NCBI GenBank assembly: GCA_035593725.1
Contig: DAOSZN010000012.1
Location: 1 to 64,000, forward strand
Reading direction: 5' to 3'
Origin: UBA4971 sp029551185
GTDB lineage: Bacteria > Bacillota > SHA-98 > UBA4971
DNA: 64,000 bases
The notes under the pieces are model-generated. The model ran no database searches. It worked only from the letters and a program-made list of their open reading frames with translations, and was not told the origin of the DNA. Positions 24,684 to 34,567 of the stretch are shown here, one piece after another (within the stretch, counting starts at the first letter, position 1; each line of letters begins with the position of its first letter). The position numbers and the translations under genes are program-made.

Positions 24684-26798
24684 GTGTCTATCCACTCGAG
24701 CATTACCATGAAAAAGAGGGTAGGCTCGCTTTTTCTTATGTGTGCAACAGTCACCCTTTTTCTTATTGGGAGACTCTTCTGGGTGCAAGTTGCGAAAAAT
24801 GAGCATTATCGCAAGCTGGCTCTGGATCAACGGCTTTATCCAGTTCCTGTAGACGCCCGCAGGGGAACTATCCGAGACGTCAAAGGCAGGGAACTGGCGG
24901 TAAGTGTCAGCGCTGATGCAGTATATGCAATCCCGGCTGACATAGATGATCCATTGGAAACCGCCAAACAGGTCTCTAGGATCCTAGGGCTTGATGCAGA
25001 AACCGTAAGAAAGAAACTCTCGGAACCCCAAGCCACGGTATGGATAGACCGCAGAGTGGATCCTGAAAAAGCAGCCTCTCTTCGAAAACTCAATCTCAGA
25101 GGGATCGGATTTGCAGAGCGTGGCCAAAGATTCTACCCAAAAGACAAGCTTGCAGCCCATGTCCTGGGCATAGTGGGAATAGATAATCAGGGGCTTGAGG
25201 GGATTGAAGTGCAGTATGACTCCTTCCTGCAAGGAACCAGGGGGCAGGTGAGGTCGGAACGCGATGCAACAGGGAAAGAGATCCCAGGTGGAGTCACCGA
25301 GTTCATACCACCTGTAGACGGCAATGACCTGTATCTTACCATAGATGAAGTAATTCAGTACATCGTCGAGCGCGAGCTGGATAAAGGAATGGCAGAACTC
25401 AAGGCAAAGCGAGGAATGATTCTGGCCATGGACCCGAAAACCGGGGCTGTGTTAGCTATGGCTTCAAGGCCTGCTTACAATCCTAACCGGTATTTTGAGG
25501 AATCGGACTCCTTGCGTAGAAACCCAATAGTATCAGACGCGTATGAGCCCGGATCCACCTTCAAAATAGTTACAGCTGCTGCAGCCCTGGAAGAAGGTGT
25601 TGTACGGCCGGATGATACCTTCTTCGACCCAGGATTCATAAAGGTGGGTGATAGGCACTTAAGGTGTTGGCTTGCGGGAGGCCACGGCAGTCAAACATTT
25701 ACCGAAGCTACTGAAAACTCGTGTAACGTAGTGTTCGCAACTCTAGGCGCCAGGCTGGGGCAGGAACGCTTCTATAAGTATATTCAGGCATTCGGATTTG
25801 GAAGCCCTCTAGGAATTGACTATCCGGGTGAAGCAACCGGCCTTCTCCAACGTCCGAAGAGCGTCGGTCCCGTAGAGCTGGCCAATATCTCATTTGGGCA
25901 AGGGATTTCCGTAACTCCCATTCAGTTATTGTCTGCGCTTTCGGCAATCGCAAACGGCGGCACTCTAATGCGTCCGCAGCTTGTCTCGAAAATTGTTGAT
26001 CCTGAAGGGTTTGTCGTGAAGGAATTCAAAGAAGACCCCATAAGACAGGTTATTAGTAAGGACACGTCAAAAGAGCTTTCTCTGATACTGGAGTCGGTGG
26101 TAGTCAACGGGTCCGGATTCAGAGCCAAGGTACCCGGCTATCGTGTGGCAGGTAAAACAGGAACCGCAGAAAAGCCTGAAAAAGGTGGATATTCAGATAA
26201 ACGAGTCGCTTCTTTCTTGGGATTCGCGCCTGTTGAAGACCCGAAAATAGCAATCATCGTAATCTGGGATGAGCCGGATGTCGGCACAAGCTACGGCGGA
26301 GTTGTGGCAGCTCCCACATTCCAAGCGATACTAAAGGATGTCCTGAGGTATATGGAGATTCCACCAAGCATGCCCCCTGAGGAGAAGGAACAAAGCCAGG
26401 AGAGCCAACAAGTGATTGTGCCGAATCTTATCGGCCGCAATCTTGACGATGCAGCAAGACTCCTCGTAGCCCAGTTCGGCCTTGATGTCTCAACAAAAGG
26501 CCAAGGTGTTAGAGTCGTTCATCAGATACCTGCCCCTCAGGCTAAGGTCACAAGAGGCACTACTGTCATCCTTTACTTGGATCAACCTGAATCCTATAAT
26601 GTAGAGGGTGAAGTCATAGTTCCCAATGTTATAGGCAAGACCATGAAAGATGTTGCAGTTATTCTATCGGACTTAGGCCTTCGCATGGAAGCTGAAGGCA
26701 CTGGGGTGGCTAAGAGTTCCCAGCCTCAACATGGAACGTCTGTCAAGCGTGGAGCAGTCGTCCAGGTCAGGTTTGAGCCACTCTCACATGACCGATAG
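24684..26798 (+). CDS. ftsI: Class B penicillin-binding protein with two PASTA domains (FtsI/SpoVD-like)
   Basis: This 704-residue septal transpeptidase has an N-terminal membrane helix (~9-32), a dimerisation/linker domain (~45-200), and a transpeptidase domain with Ser291-x-x-Lys294 (GSTFK), an SxN motif (SCN near 346) and Lys491-Thr-Gly (GKTGTAE). Two C-terminal PASTA repeats follow (~572-640 and ~641-704). Bacillota often carry a vegetative copy (PbpB) and a sporulation copy (SpoVD) here; both have PASTA domains, and the only copy in this cluster could be either. GTG 24684 has an AGGGA site; ATG 24708 is an alternative. Confidence 0.92.
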   Translation: MSIHSSITMKKRVGSLFLMCATVTLFLIGRLFWVQVAKNEHYRKLALDQRLYPVPVDARRGTIRDVKGRELAVSVSADAVYAIPADIDDPLETAKQVSRILGLDAETVRKKLSEPQATVWIDRRVDPEKAASLRKLNLRGIGFAERGQRFYPKDKLAAHVLGIVGIDNQGLEGIEVQYDSFLQGTRGQVRSERDATGKEIPGGVTEFIPPVDGNDLYLTIDEVIQYIVERELDKGMAELKAKRGMILAMDPKTGAVLAMASRPAYNPNRYFEESDSLRRNPIVSDAYEPGSTFKIVTAAAALEEGVVRPDDTFFDPGFIKVGDRHLRCWLAGGHGSQTFTEATENSCNVVFATLGARLGQERFYKYIQAFGFGSPLGIDYPGEATGLLQRPKSVGPVELANISFGQGISVTPIQLLSALSAIANGGTLMRPQLVSKIVDPEGFVVKEFKEDPIRQVISKDTSKELSLILESVVVNGSGFRAKVPGYRVAGKTGTAEKPEKGGYSDKRVASFLGFAPVEDPKIAIIVIWDEPDVGTSYGGVVAAPTFQAILKDVLRYMEIPPSMPPEEKEQSQESQQVIVPNLIGRNLDDAARLLVAQFGLDVSTKGQGVRVVHQIPAPQAKVTRGTTVILYLDQPESYNVEGEVIVPNVIGKTMKDVAVILSDLGLRMEAEGTGVAKSSQPQHGTSVKRGAVVQVRFEPLSHDR

Positions 26799-26909
26799 CA
26801 TGAGTTGCAGATGATTATCTGATACTTGTCATATTAGGCAATCATAGGCGAAATAATGGTAATAACTATGTCCAACGTTGACGCCAAGAAATGATAGGTG
26901 GGCGTGCAA

Positions 26910-28427
26910 GTGAAAAGACTCAAAAGTCTTATTGTACAATCAGGAGTAAGGCCATATAGCTTGACTGGAAATACTGGCGTGGAGATTCAAGGAATCACTT
27001 ATGATTCCCGCAAAATCGCACCCGGATATTTGTTTGTATGCATACGCGGTGAACACCATGACGGTCATGCCTATATCCCTGAAGCAGCATCAAAAGGCGC
27101 AGCAGCAGTTGTTATAGACAGCGACACGGAGATTCCGGATACACTCAGCGCTGTAAGAGTCAGCGATTCCCGAAAAGCTTTAGGTGATATTGCCAAAGCT
27201 TTCTATGATAACCCATCAGCATCTATGTTTTGTATCGGAGTAACCGGCACCAAAGGCAAGACCACTACAACGCATCTTATTAAGAGCGTACTGGATGAAG
27301 CAGGAATGTCCTGTGGAGTCATAGGTACTCTCGGCTGCATTTCGCGGAATCTTGTAATTCCTGCAAAACACACTACCCCTGAGTCATCAGACATTCAGGA
27401 ATTTCTTGCGAAGATGCGAGCCTCTGAAGAAAAAGCGGTAGCGATAGAGGTTTCATCCCATGCCATCGATCTTCAGAGAATAAGAGGAGTGGACTTCGAT
27501 GTAGGAGTGTTCACTAATATCGGCCATGATCACCTGGATTTTCACGGTTCATTCAGCGACTATCTTGCCACAAAGGCGTCTTTCTTTGAAAACCTTGGGA
27601 CAATTCCCGATAGCCGGAAGAACGGTGAAGAAGCCAGGATTTCAATTATAAACGTGGATGACCCCAACTCCGGTTTCATCTTGTCGAAGACACATACACA
27701 AGTCCTGACTTACGGGATTTCTGACGCTTCAGCCTCTATAACCGCCAAAGAGATCAGGTTGTGCGGGAAGACCACTTCTTTCGTAGCCTCTACGCCGCAT
27801 GCAAGTTTCCCTGTTTCTCTTAATCTTAAGGGGATCTTTAATGTATATAATGCCCTTGCCGCGATAGCGTGCGGGCTTGCAAAAGGACTGGATCCTGACA
27901 CAATAAGCTCAGGGCTTCGATCCCTGAAAGGGGTGCCCGGCAGGTTCGAGGCGGTAGATGAAGGCCAGCCCTTTTCGGTTATAGTTGATTATGCCCATAC
28001 CCCTGACAGCCTGGAAAGCGTCTTGAGGGAGGCCAGGCGCCTTGGATCCGGCTGTCTGACTGTCGTATTTGGTTGCGGGGGAGACAGAGACAGGTCCAAA
28101 AGGCCTGCGATGGGAAAGATCGCAGCAACCTTAGCGGACCGCGTAATAGTTACTACAGACAATCCCAGGACGGAAGAGCCCTATGATATTTGCAAAGAAA
28201 TCGAAAAAGGCATCCTTCAAGTGGGAAGGCCACGCCTGGGATATGAAATAATCCTGGATAGGGCCTCTGCCATACAAAGTGCAATTTTCTCGGCGCAAGA
28301 AGGCGATGTTTTGATCATCGCAGGCAAAGGGCATGAAACATATCAAATATTCCGTGATACAACCATCCATTTTGACGACAGAGAAGTAGCAAAGAGTCTC
28401 TTGAGGGAGCGTATGGAGAATGCCTGA
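26910..28427 (+). CDS. murE: UDP-MurNAc-tripeptide synthetase MurE, diaminopimelate type
   Basis: The ~505-residue Mur ligase adds the third residue of the peptidoglycan stem. Motifs: GITYDSRKIAPGYLFVCIRG (UDP-binding domain), ATP loop GVTGTKGKTTTTHLI, AIEVSSHAIDLQRI and VIVDYAHTPDSLE. The motif DNPRTEEP is that of enzymes selecting meso-diaminopimelate; lysine-type enzymes differ here. Of several in-frame GTG codons (26898, 26904, 26910), 26910 is best spaced from AGGTGGG. It overlaps murF by 8 bp. Confidence 0.95.
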   Translation: MKRLKSLIVQSGVRPYSLTGNTGVEIQGITYDSRKIAPGYLFVCIRGEHHDGHAYIPEAASKGAAAVVIDSDTEIPDTLSAVRVSDSRKALGDIAKAFYDNPSASMFCIGVTGTKGKTTTTHLIKSVLDEAGMSCGVIGTLGCISRNLVIPAKHTTPESSDIQEFLAKMRASEEKAVAIEVSSHAIDLQRIRGVDFDVGVFTNIGHDHLDFHGSFSDYLATKASFFENLGTIPDSRKNGEEARISIINVDDPNSGFILSKTHTQVLTYGISDASASITAKEIRLCGKTTSFVASTPHASFPVSLNLKGIFNVYNALAAIACGLAKGLDPDTISSGLRSLKGVPGRFEAVDEGQPFSVIVDYAHTPDSLESVLREARRLGSGCLTVVFGCGGDRDRSKRPAMGKIAATLADRVIVTTDNPRTEEPYDICKEIEKGILQVGRPRLGYEIILDRASAIQSAIFSAQEGDVLIIAGKGHETYQIFRDTTIHFDDREVAKSLLRERMENA

Positions 28428-29835
28428 ATTCACAGTAGACGAAGTCGTAAACGCAACGTTAGGACATGTCGACATCCGGGGAAAAGACGACATATTCCTT
28501 GGAATTGCCACTGATTCACGGAAAATCAAAGAGAGAGAACTCTTCTTTTCCCTGGTAGGTCCCAACTTTGACGGACACAGTTTCGTCCATGAGGCAGTGG
28601 CAAAAGGCGCCTGCGGAATAGTGATCTCCCGAACAATTGAAACCCGCAATCTTCCTCGCGGGGTATGGGTCATTCGAGTGGACGATACGTTGAAAGCCTT
28701 GCAAAGGCTTGCACACTACAACAGATGCCGCTTCGGAACTTTTGTTATTGCGGTAACAGGGAGCACCGGCAAGACCTCAACAAAGGATATGATCTACTCT
28801 GTTTTTTCCAGGCGCATGAAAACTGCCAGGACTTATCAGAATTTCAACAATGACATCGGAGTCGCTTTGACTTTGCTTGAACTCGAGAAACACCACGAAG
28901 CATGTGTCGTCGAACTTGCCATGAGAGCCCCCGGCGAAATCCGGGAACTTTCCAAAATTGCCCAGCCGGATGTGGGGGTTATTACAAACGTCGGAGAAAG
29001 TCATATAGAGCTTTTGGGTTCGTCGGAAAACATCGCAAAGGCCAAAGCGGAACTCATTGAAGTCTTGGGGGAAGACGGTTTAGCTCTAGTAAACGGTGAT
29101 TGTCCTTATACCGCTAAAATGAGAGACATGGTACAAGGCCGTGCCGTTCTTTTCGGACTGGAAGCTTCCAATGAAATCAGGGGACTGGAGGTAGTGAATC
29201 TCGGCAAGAACGGGACCGAGTTTACTGTCGAGTATGGAAGGAGATCCTTCACAGTGCATGTTCCTGTCCCGGGTATCCATAATGTCTACAACGCGCTGGC
29301 TGCAGCTGCGGCTGCACTTGTGTCAGGCCTAGATACATACGCTGTTATCGAAGGTCTTGCCAATCTTGAATTGACTTTCCAACGCATGGACATTATAGAA
29401 ACCGCTTCAGGATTCACTCTGATTGATGATACCTATAACGCAAGTCCTTCATCGGTGAACGCAGCCTTACATGTGCTTAAGGATGTCAAAGGCAGAGAGG
29501 GGAGGGGAATCGCCGTCTTAGGAAACATGCTGGAACTGGGCCATATCGCCTATACTGCCCATGAAAACCTAGGTAAAGCCGTCATTGAATGTTCCGTGGA
29601 TATTCTCATTACCGTAGGGGATTTAGCCTGTCTTGCGGGACAAGAGGCTGTTCGCCTAGGCAAGAATCCGGATACGGTCTTTATGTTTTGCGAGAAGAGT
29701 CAGGCGATAGATACCTTAAGAAGTCTTGTGCGCCCGGGTGACGTAATCTTGATTAAAGGCTCCAGGTCCATGGAGATGGAGGAGATCTCCAAGGCCCTCT
29801 TGGAAAACACCGGAGGCGAGCCCCATGCCTCATGA
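28420..29835 (+). CDS. murF: UDP-MurNAc-tripeptide:D-Ala-D-Ala ligase MurF
   Basis: The 471-residue Mur ligase adds D-alanyl-D-alanine to complete the stem pentapeptide. It shows GIATDSRKIKERELFFSL in the N-terminal domain, ATP loop VTGSTGKTSTKDMI, NNDIGVALTLL, ITNVGESHIELLG, and the C-terminal DDTYNASPSSV motif characteristic of MurF. The start ATG overlaps the end of murE and the stop overlaps mraY by 11 bp, so the three are translationally coupled. Confidence 0.95.
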   Translation: MPEFTVDEVVNATLGHVDIRGKDDIFLGIATDSRKIKERELFFSLVGPNFDGHSFVHEAVAKGACGIVISRTIETRNLPRGVWVIRVDDTLKALQRLAHYNRCRFGTFVIAVTGSTGKTSTKDMIYSVFSRRMKTARTYQNFNNDIGVALTLLELEKHHEACVVELAMRAPGEIRELSKIAQPDVGVITNVGESHIELLGSSENIAKAKAELIEVLGEDGLALVNGDCPYTAKMRDMVQGRAVLFGLEASNEIRGLEVVNLGKNGTEFTVEYGRRSFTVHVPVPGIHNVYNALAAAAAALVSGLDTYAVIEGLANLELTFQRMDIIETASGFTLIDDTYNASPSSVNAALHVLKDVKGREGRGIAVLGNMLELGHIAYTAHENLGKAVIECSVDILITVGDLACLAGQEAVRLGKNPDTVFMFCEKSQAIDTLRSLVRPGDVILIKGSRSMEMEEISKALLENTGGEPHAS

Positions 29836-30790
29836 GATTTACTCAGCTTTACTGGCTTTCGCAATAGTGCTCACAATCGGCCCTACATCTATCAAGCTCC
29901 TCAGGGCCTTGAAATTCGGACAGTCCATACGGCAAGACGGCCCTTCCACCCACCTCAAAAAGGCCGGCACGCCTACAATGGGAGGAATCATGATCCTCCT
30001 GGGCGCTACCTTGTCTACGCTTCTCTTAGCGCCCAGGACCATTAATGTGGCGTGGGCGCTCTTTATTACTCTGGGATTCGGGGTAATAGGGCTGGCTGAC
30101 GATTTCATCATAGTTGCGCTTCGCAGGCCACTCGGGTTGCGGGCAAGGCATAAGCTTATCTTCCAAGCCTTATTGTCAGCTCTCTTAGGGCTTTATGTGG
30201 CTACAACGCCTGAACTTGGAACAGCGGTGGATATTCCGTTTACCTCTTTCAGACTTGATTTAGGAACAGTCGGGTATTCATTGTTTGCGGTTTTTGTTAT
30301 GCTATCCATATCCAATGCAGTGAACCTTACTGACGGCCTGGACGGACTTGCCTCAGGCACAACAGCGCTGGCCGGCATTGCCTACAGTATAGTTGCCGCC
30401 TTTTTGAAAAGACATGACCTTGCTGTTTTCGCTTCAGCACTTGCAGGCGCTTGCGTGGGTTTCTGTTGGTTCAACTGCCACCCCGCAGAGGTAATAATGG
30501 GAGACACAGGTTCTCTGGCTCTTGGAGCAGCCTTAGGCAGTCTGGCGATTCTCACGAAGACAGAGTTTCTCCTGGTTATCATAGGCGGGGTTTTTGTCAT
30601 TGAGGCATTGTCTGTAGTAATCCAGGTCTCCTATTTCAAGCTCACGGGCGGTAGGAGAGTCTTTAAGATGAGCCCTATTCACCATCATTTTGAGCTGTCA
30701 GGATGGAAAGAACCTAAAGTAGTGACTCGATTTTGGATCCTCGGACTCGTTTTCTCAGTGCTTGGGTTCTTAGCTCTTTTCAAATACTAG
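29825..30790 (+). CDS. mraY: Phospho-MurNAc-pentapeptide transferase MraY
   Basis: This 321-residue polytopic membrane enzyme makes lipid I from undecaprenyl phosphate and UDP-MurNAc-pentapeptide. It has about ten hydrophobic segments and the catalytic motifs GTPTMGGIMI, LADDFIIV (aspartate pair), NAVNLTDGLDGLASG, MGDTGSLALG and PIHHHFELSGW (histidine loop). ATG 29825 follows GGAGG. The next gene is ftsW; in most Bacillota murD comes between them. Confidence 0.96.
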   Translation: MPHEIYSALLAFAIVLTIGPTSIKLLRALKFGQSIRQDGPSTHLKKAGTPTMGGIMILLGATLSTLLLAPRTINVAWALFITLGFGVIGLADDFIIVALRRPLGLRARHKLIFQALLSALLGLYVATTPELGTAVDIPFTSFRLDLGTVGYSLFAVFVMLSISNAVNLTDGLDGLASGTTALAGIAYSIVAAFLKRHDLAVFASALAGACVGFCWFNCHPAEVIMGDTGSLALGAALGSLAILTKTEFLLVIIGGVFVIEALSVVIQVSYFKLTGGRRVFKMSPIHHHFELSGWKEPKVVTRFWILGLVFSVLGFLALFKY

Positions 30791-30815
30791 AGATATTCGA
30801 GGGAGGGTAGTCTTC

Positions 30816-31934
30816 ATGAACCGTGAACGAAAACCGCGCGCGAATCACTCGCCGGACACAGTGATCTTCCTGATTACTCTTGCCCTGTTGAGCATAGGAG
30901 TAGTCATGGTCTTCAGCGCAAGCTCCGTAAGCGCGCGGACAGTCTTCGGCGACACCTACTACTTCCTCAAACGTCAACTTGCATGGGCAGGTCTAGGCAT
31001 CTTGGCAATGATCATCACAATGCAGATCGACTATAAGGGCTGGCAGAAACTGGCTTGGCCTGCTCTTATAGTAGCGCTCCTCCTGCTCGTTGCTGTTCTT
31101 ATCCCCGGGTTTGGTGTTGCGATCCGGGGTTCCCGTAGATGGATTGACATAGGCCCTATTCCGTTCCAACCTTCAGAGGTCGCAAAAATCGTCATGGTTC
31201 TTTTCATGGCAAGCTTCCTCGCAAACCGTACAGAAAGAATACATCAATTCGCAAGGGGGCTACTGCAGCCCCTGATCATACTGGGGATAGTCTTCGTCCT
31301 GATAGTGCTGGAACCCGACTTCGGCACTGCCGGCACCATCGCCGCGGTTTCTGTTGTTATGATGTATGTCGCAGGAGCCAGCATCACCCATCTTCTGTCT
31401 TTAGCTGCCATAGGAGTTCCCGGGCTTTGTGCTATGATTATTGTGGCCCCTTACAGAGCCAGACGCTTTTTGGCGTTTCTTCACCCATGGGAAGACCCGT
31501 TAGGATCGGGTTTTCATATAATTCAGTCCCTTCTTGCATTGGGATCCGGTGGTTTATTCGGTGTGGGGCTGGGAAGGAGCAGGCAAAAATTTCTTTATCT
31601 CCCCATGCAGCACACGGACTTCATTTTTGCTATTATCGGAGAGGAACTGGGTTTTGTAGGAGCTGCCTCAGTGCTTATATTATACTTCCTGTTTGCCTGG
31701 CGTGGCCTACGTATAGCCATAGCCACGCCTGATGCCTTTGGGAAGCTGCTTGCGGTTGGTATTACAACCATGATAGTATTTCAAGCAATAGTCAATATCG
31801 GAGTCGTTTCAGGGACCTTACCGATAACAGGTATAACATTGCCGCTTGTCAGTTCCGGTGGGTCTTCCATGGTAACGACACTAGCTGCCATAGGAGTGCT
31901 TCTCAATATCTCGAAGCACTCAACTTTGAGGTGA
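30816..31934 (+). CDS. ftsW: FtsW/SpoVE-type peptidoglycan glycosyltransferase
   Basis: This 372-residue SEDS-family polytopic protein polymerises lipid II into glycan strands together with its class B PBP. Ten transmembrane segments are predicted. Family motifs include FSASSV, FLKRQLAWAGLG, PFQPSEVAKI, LEPDFGTAG, GSGGLFGVGLGRSRQK and TGITLPLVSSGGSS. In this cluster position it may be vegetative FtsW or the sporulation paralogue SpoVE, which cannot be separated by reading. ATG 30816 follows GAGGGAGG. It overlaps murG by 4 bp. Confidence 0.93.
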   Translation: MNRERKPRANHSPDTVIFLITLALLSIGVVMVFSASSVSARTVFGDTYYFLKRQLAWAGLGILAMIITMQIDYKGWQKLAWPALIVALLLLVAVLIPGFGVAIRGSRRWIDIGPIPFQPSEVAKIVMVLFMASFLANRTERIHQFARGLLQPLIILGIVFVLIVLEPDFGTAGTIAAVSVVMMYVAGASITHLLSLAAIGVPGLCAMIIVAPYRARRFLAFLHPWEDPLGSGFHIIQSLLALGSGGLFGVGLGRSRQKFLYLPMQHTDFIFAIIGEELGFVGAASVLILYFLFAWRGLRIAIATPDAFGKLLAVGITTMIVFQAIVNIGVVSGTLPITGITLPLVSSGGSSMVTTLAAIGVLLNISKHSTLR

Positions 31935-33058
31935 GCCAGGTGAGAGTGATAATTGCCGGCGGGGGCACCGGAGGACATATATACCCTGGAATAACAGTAG
32001 CGAAAACCATCCTTGAAAGAATACCTGATGCCGAAGTTGTGTTTGTCGGCACAGAAAGGGGATTGGAAGTTGATGTTGTGCCTAAGGAAGGTTTCGAACT
32101 TCTTCTGATAGACGTTACAGGATTCCGGCGTAAGCTGTCATTGGATACACTTATGACTTGTTATCGTGCCGTAAAAGGCGTGTTTCAGGCAAAGGCAATA
32201 ATGAAGAGGTTTCGACCTGAGGTTGTAATAGGAACAGGAGGTTATGTGTCAGGGCCTGTCGTGCTTGCAGCATGGCTCTCAGGCATACCTACTTTAATCC
32301 ACGAACAGAACGCGTTGCCCGGGTACACCACGCGAATTCTTTCGCATGTCGCAGACATGGTGGCATTGACGTATCCCGAGTCTGTTAAGTATTTTCCTAA
32401 ACGCGTAAAAACACGGCTGACAGGAAATCCCGTAAGACGTCAAATACTGGAAACAACGAGGGCTGAAGGGTTGGCTGCTTTCAGGCTTAATCCGAAACTG
32501 CTAACGCTCTTGGTATTCGGAGGCAGTCAGGGCTCAAGAGCCATCAATAAGGCAATGGTTCAGGTTTTGCCCGAATTACTGGAGTCTAAAAACGTTCAGG
32601 TAATATATCAAACAGGTAAGCATGATTACCATTGGGTTACAGAGGCGCTGGAAGCCAATTGCATGGCTGCCTTGAGGGCGCCGCGTCTTGTGGTAAAGGA
32701 CTATATTTACCGCATGGACCATGCCATGGCCTGCGCTGACCTTGTAGTGAGCAGAGCAGGCGCCATATCAATCGCAGAAATCACCGGGCGAGGCTTGCCT
32801 TCAATCCTTATCCCCTTTCCGAGTTCAGCTGAAGGCCATCAGGAGAAAAACGCGGAAGCACTTGAACTTGCCGGCGCTGCTTTCGTAATTCACGAGAAGG
32901 ATCTTGGCCCGGAATCTTTGCTCCGAGCCATCAACCGAATCATCGATGATGAGAACCTACGTGAACAGATGGGGAAAAGATCCTGCAAACTGGGTAGACC
33001 TGGGGCCGCAGATGACTTGGTAGATATTGTAATTTCATTGGCGAGGGGACATGCTTGA
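31931..33058 (+). CDS. murG: UDP-GlcNAc:lipid I GlcNAc transferase MurG
   Basis: The 375-residue GT28 glycosyltransferase adds GlcNAc to lipid I to give lipid II at the inner membrane face. It has the N-terminal glycine loop IAGGGTGGHIYPGI, GTGGYVSGPVV and HEQNALPGYTTR, the second glycine-rich loop FGGSQGSRAINKA, and the UDP-binding block SRAGAISIAEI...GLPSILIPFP. GTG 31931 overlaps the ftsW stop; GTG 31940, after GAGGTGAG, is an alternative. Confidence 0.95.
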   Translation: MSQVRVIIAGGGTGGHIYPGITVAKTILERIPDAEVVFVGTERGLEVDVVPKEGFELLLIDVTGFRRKLSLDTLMTCYRAVKGVFQAKAIMKRFRPEVVIGTGGYVSGPVVLAAWLSGIPTLIHEQNALPGYTTRILSHVADMVALTYPESVKYFPKRVKTRLTGNPVRRQILETTRAEGLAAFRLNPKLLTLLVFGGSQGSRAINKAMVQVLPELLESKNVQVIYQTGKHDYHWVTEALEANCMAALRAPRLVVKDYIYRMDHAMACADLVVSRAGAISIAEITGRGLPSILIPFPSSAEGHQEKNAEALELAGAAFVIHEKDLGPESLLRAINRIIDDENLREQMGKRSCKLGRPGAADDLVDIVISLARGHA

Positions 33059-33164
33059 AGGTTTCCGGGTTTGCTGCAAGTAGCAGAGAAACCTAAAGCA
33101 GCATAGGATTAATATGCATAGATCTACGCTGCTTTGTCCGAATCCTCGGAAGGTAGGGTGTAAT

Positions 33165-34565
33165 TTGGGAGAACTTAATTTCGTAGAACGAGAAGGTAGA
33201 ATACATTTCATTGGCATCGGGGGACATGGAATGAGTTCCATAGCCAAAGTCCTCCTGGAAATGGGTTGCTTCGTAAGTGGGAGCGACATCTCGCCATCCC
33301 CGCGACTTCAATATCTTCACCGTCTCGGGGCTCGCGTTTCCGTAGGCCATGACCCGTGTAATGTGGCAGGCGCAAGTATTGTAGTAGTCAGCTCTGCGGT
33401 TCCTCCTGACAACATAGAGGTCAAAATCGCAAGACAAAGCGGAATACCGGTGATGACCAGGGCTGAAATCTTGGGGAAGCTCGTAGAATCTAAATTCGGA
33501 ATTGCGGTTACAGGCACTCACGGCAAGACTACTACATCATCGATGATAGGGGTAATGATGATCGAAGCAGGCCTGGATCCCACAGTTATCTTAGGAGAAG
33601 AGACTGAGCTGGTGCCTATGGGCGGTAGATGCGGACAAGGCGATCACATTGTGGTGGAAGCGGACGAAGCTTACGGATCTTTCTTAAAGCTTAAACCCAA
33701 AATCGGAGTGGTAACTAATATTGACGATGACCACCTTGATTACTATAAGAATTCAGATTCCATTAACAATGCGTTTACCTTATTTCTCCATGGTATAGAC
33801 AGCAATGACTTAGCTGTCCTTTTTGCTGACGACCCCCGCATCATGTCCATAGAAAAAACCTTGGAATGCAGAAGACTGCTGTTTGGGCTCAAAAACGGTG
33901 ACTTAAGAGCCGATAACCTTGTGTCAAGAAGCGCAGGCTTTGCATTTCAAGTAGTCTTCAGAGAAACTCTTTTGGGGAGTGTGGAACTTGTTGTGCCCGG
34001 GAGGCATAATATATGCAATGCCTTAGCCTCCATTGCAGTAGGGCTTGAACTCGGCATTCCATTCGGCAAGATCAAGGCTAGCTTAAGTAAGTTTACAGGA
34101 GCAAGAAGACGCTTAGAATTCATAGGTGAAGTTCAAAACATCTTGGTGCTGGATGATTATGCTCACCACCCTACGGAAATTGAGGCAACAATATCCGCTC
34201 TCAAGGAAACCCGGAACGGACGACTTGTGGTGGTATTTCAGCCTCAGAGGTTCACTAGGACCCAGTTGCTTTTTGACCGTTTTGTAAAAGCGTTTTCCTT
34301 GGCTGATCTTGTGGTAATAACTGATATATATCACCGGGGCACCGGTGAGCAGCCGATACCCGGCGTGACCGGTGAAAGGCTTGCCGAGGAAATCAGAAAA
34401 CACAGCAATCCTCAGACAATCTTCATCAAAAATACAGATGAAATTGCCGGGAAGCTGACTGATCTTGTGAAATCCGGTGACATAGTCGTGACAATGGGCG
34501 CGGGCAACATAGACTCTGTAGCCAGAGAACTTGTGCAAAGGATGAGAGATGAGTGGAAGGAATAA
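33165..34565 (+). CDS. murC: UDP-MurNAc:L-alanine ligase MurC
   Basis: The ~466-residue Mur ligase adds the first stem amino acid. Motifs: HFIGIGGHGMSSIAKVLLEMG (UDP-MurNAc Rossmann loop), VTGTHGKTTTSSMI (ATP loop), VVEADEAYGSF, TNIDDDHLDYY, RRRLEFIGE and VLDDYAHHPTEI. TTG 33165 follows AGGTAGGG and gives the usual short N terminus. An in-frame ATG at 33114 would add 17 residues but has no ribosome binding site. The order murG-murC-murB-ftsQ, here with murA inserted, is known in other bacteria. Confidence 0.94.
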   Translation: MGELNFVEREGRIHFIGIGGHGMSSIAKVLLEMGCFVSGSDISPSPRLQYLHRLGARVSVGHDPCNVAGASIVVVSSAVPPDNIEVKIARQSGIPVMTRAEILGKLVESKFGIAVTGTHGKTTTSSMIGVMMIEAGLDPTVILGEETELVPMGGRCGQGDHIVVEADEAYGSFLKLKPKIGVVTNIDDDHLDYYKNSDSINNAFTLFLHGIDSNDLAVLFADDPRIMSIEKTLECRRLLFGLKNGDLRADNLVSRSAGFAFQVVFRETLLGSVELVVPGRHNICNALASIAVGLELGIPFGKIKASLSKFTGARRRLEFIGEVQNILVLDDYAHHPTEIEATISALKETRNGRLVVVFQPQRFTRTQLLFDRFVKAFSLADLVVITDIYHRGTGEQPIPGVTGERLAEEIRKHSNPQTIFIKNTDEIAGKLTDLVKSGDIVVTMGAGNIDSVARELVQRMRDEWKE

Positions 34566-34567
34566 CC

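Noticed and set aside
26910..28427. Possibility that the first Mur ligase is the missing MurD
   Set aside because: Its DNPR motif and N-terminal domain are those of MurE; the other ligases are clearly MurF and MurC.
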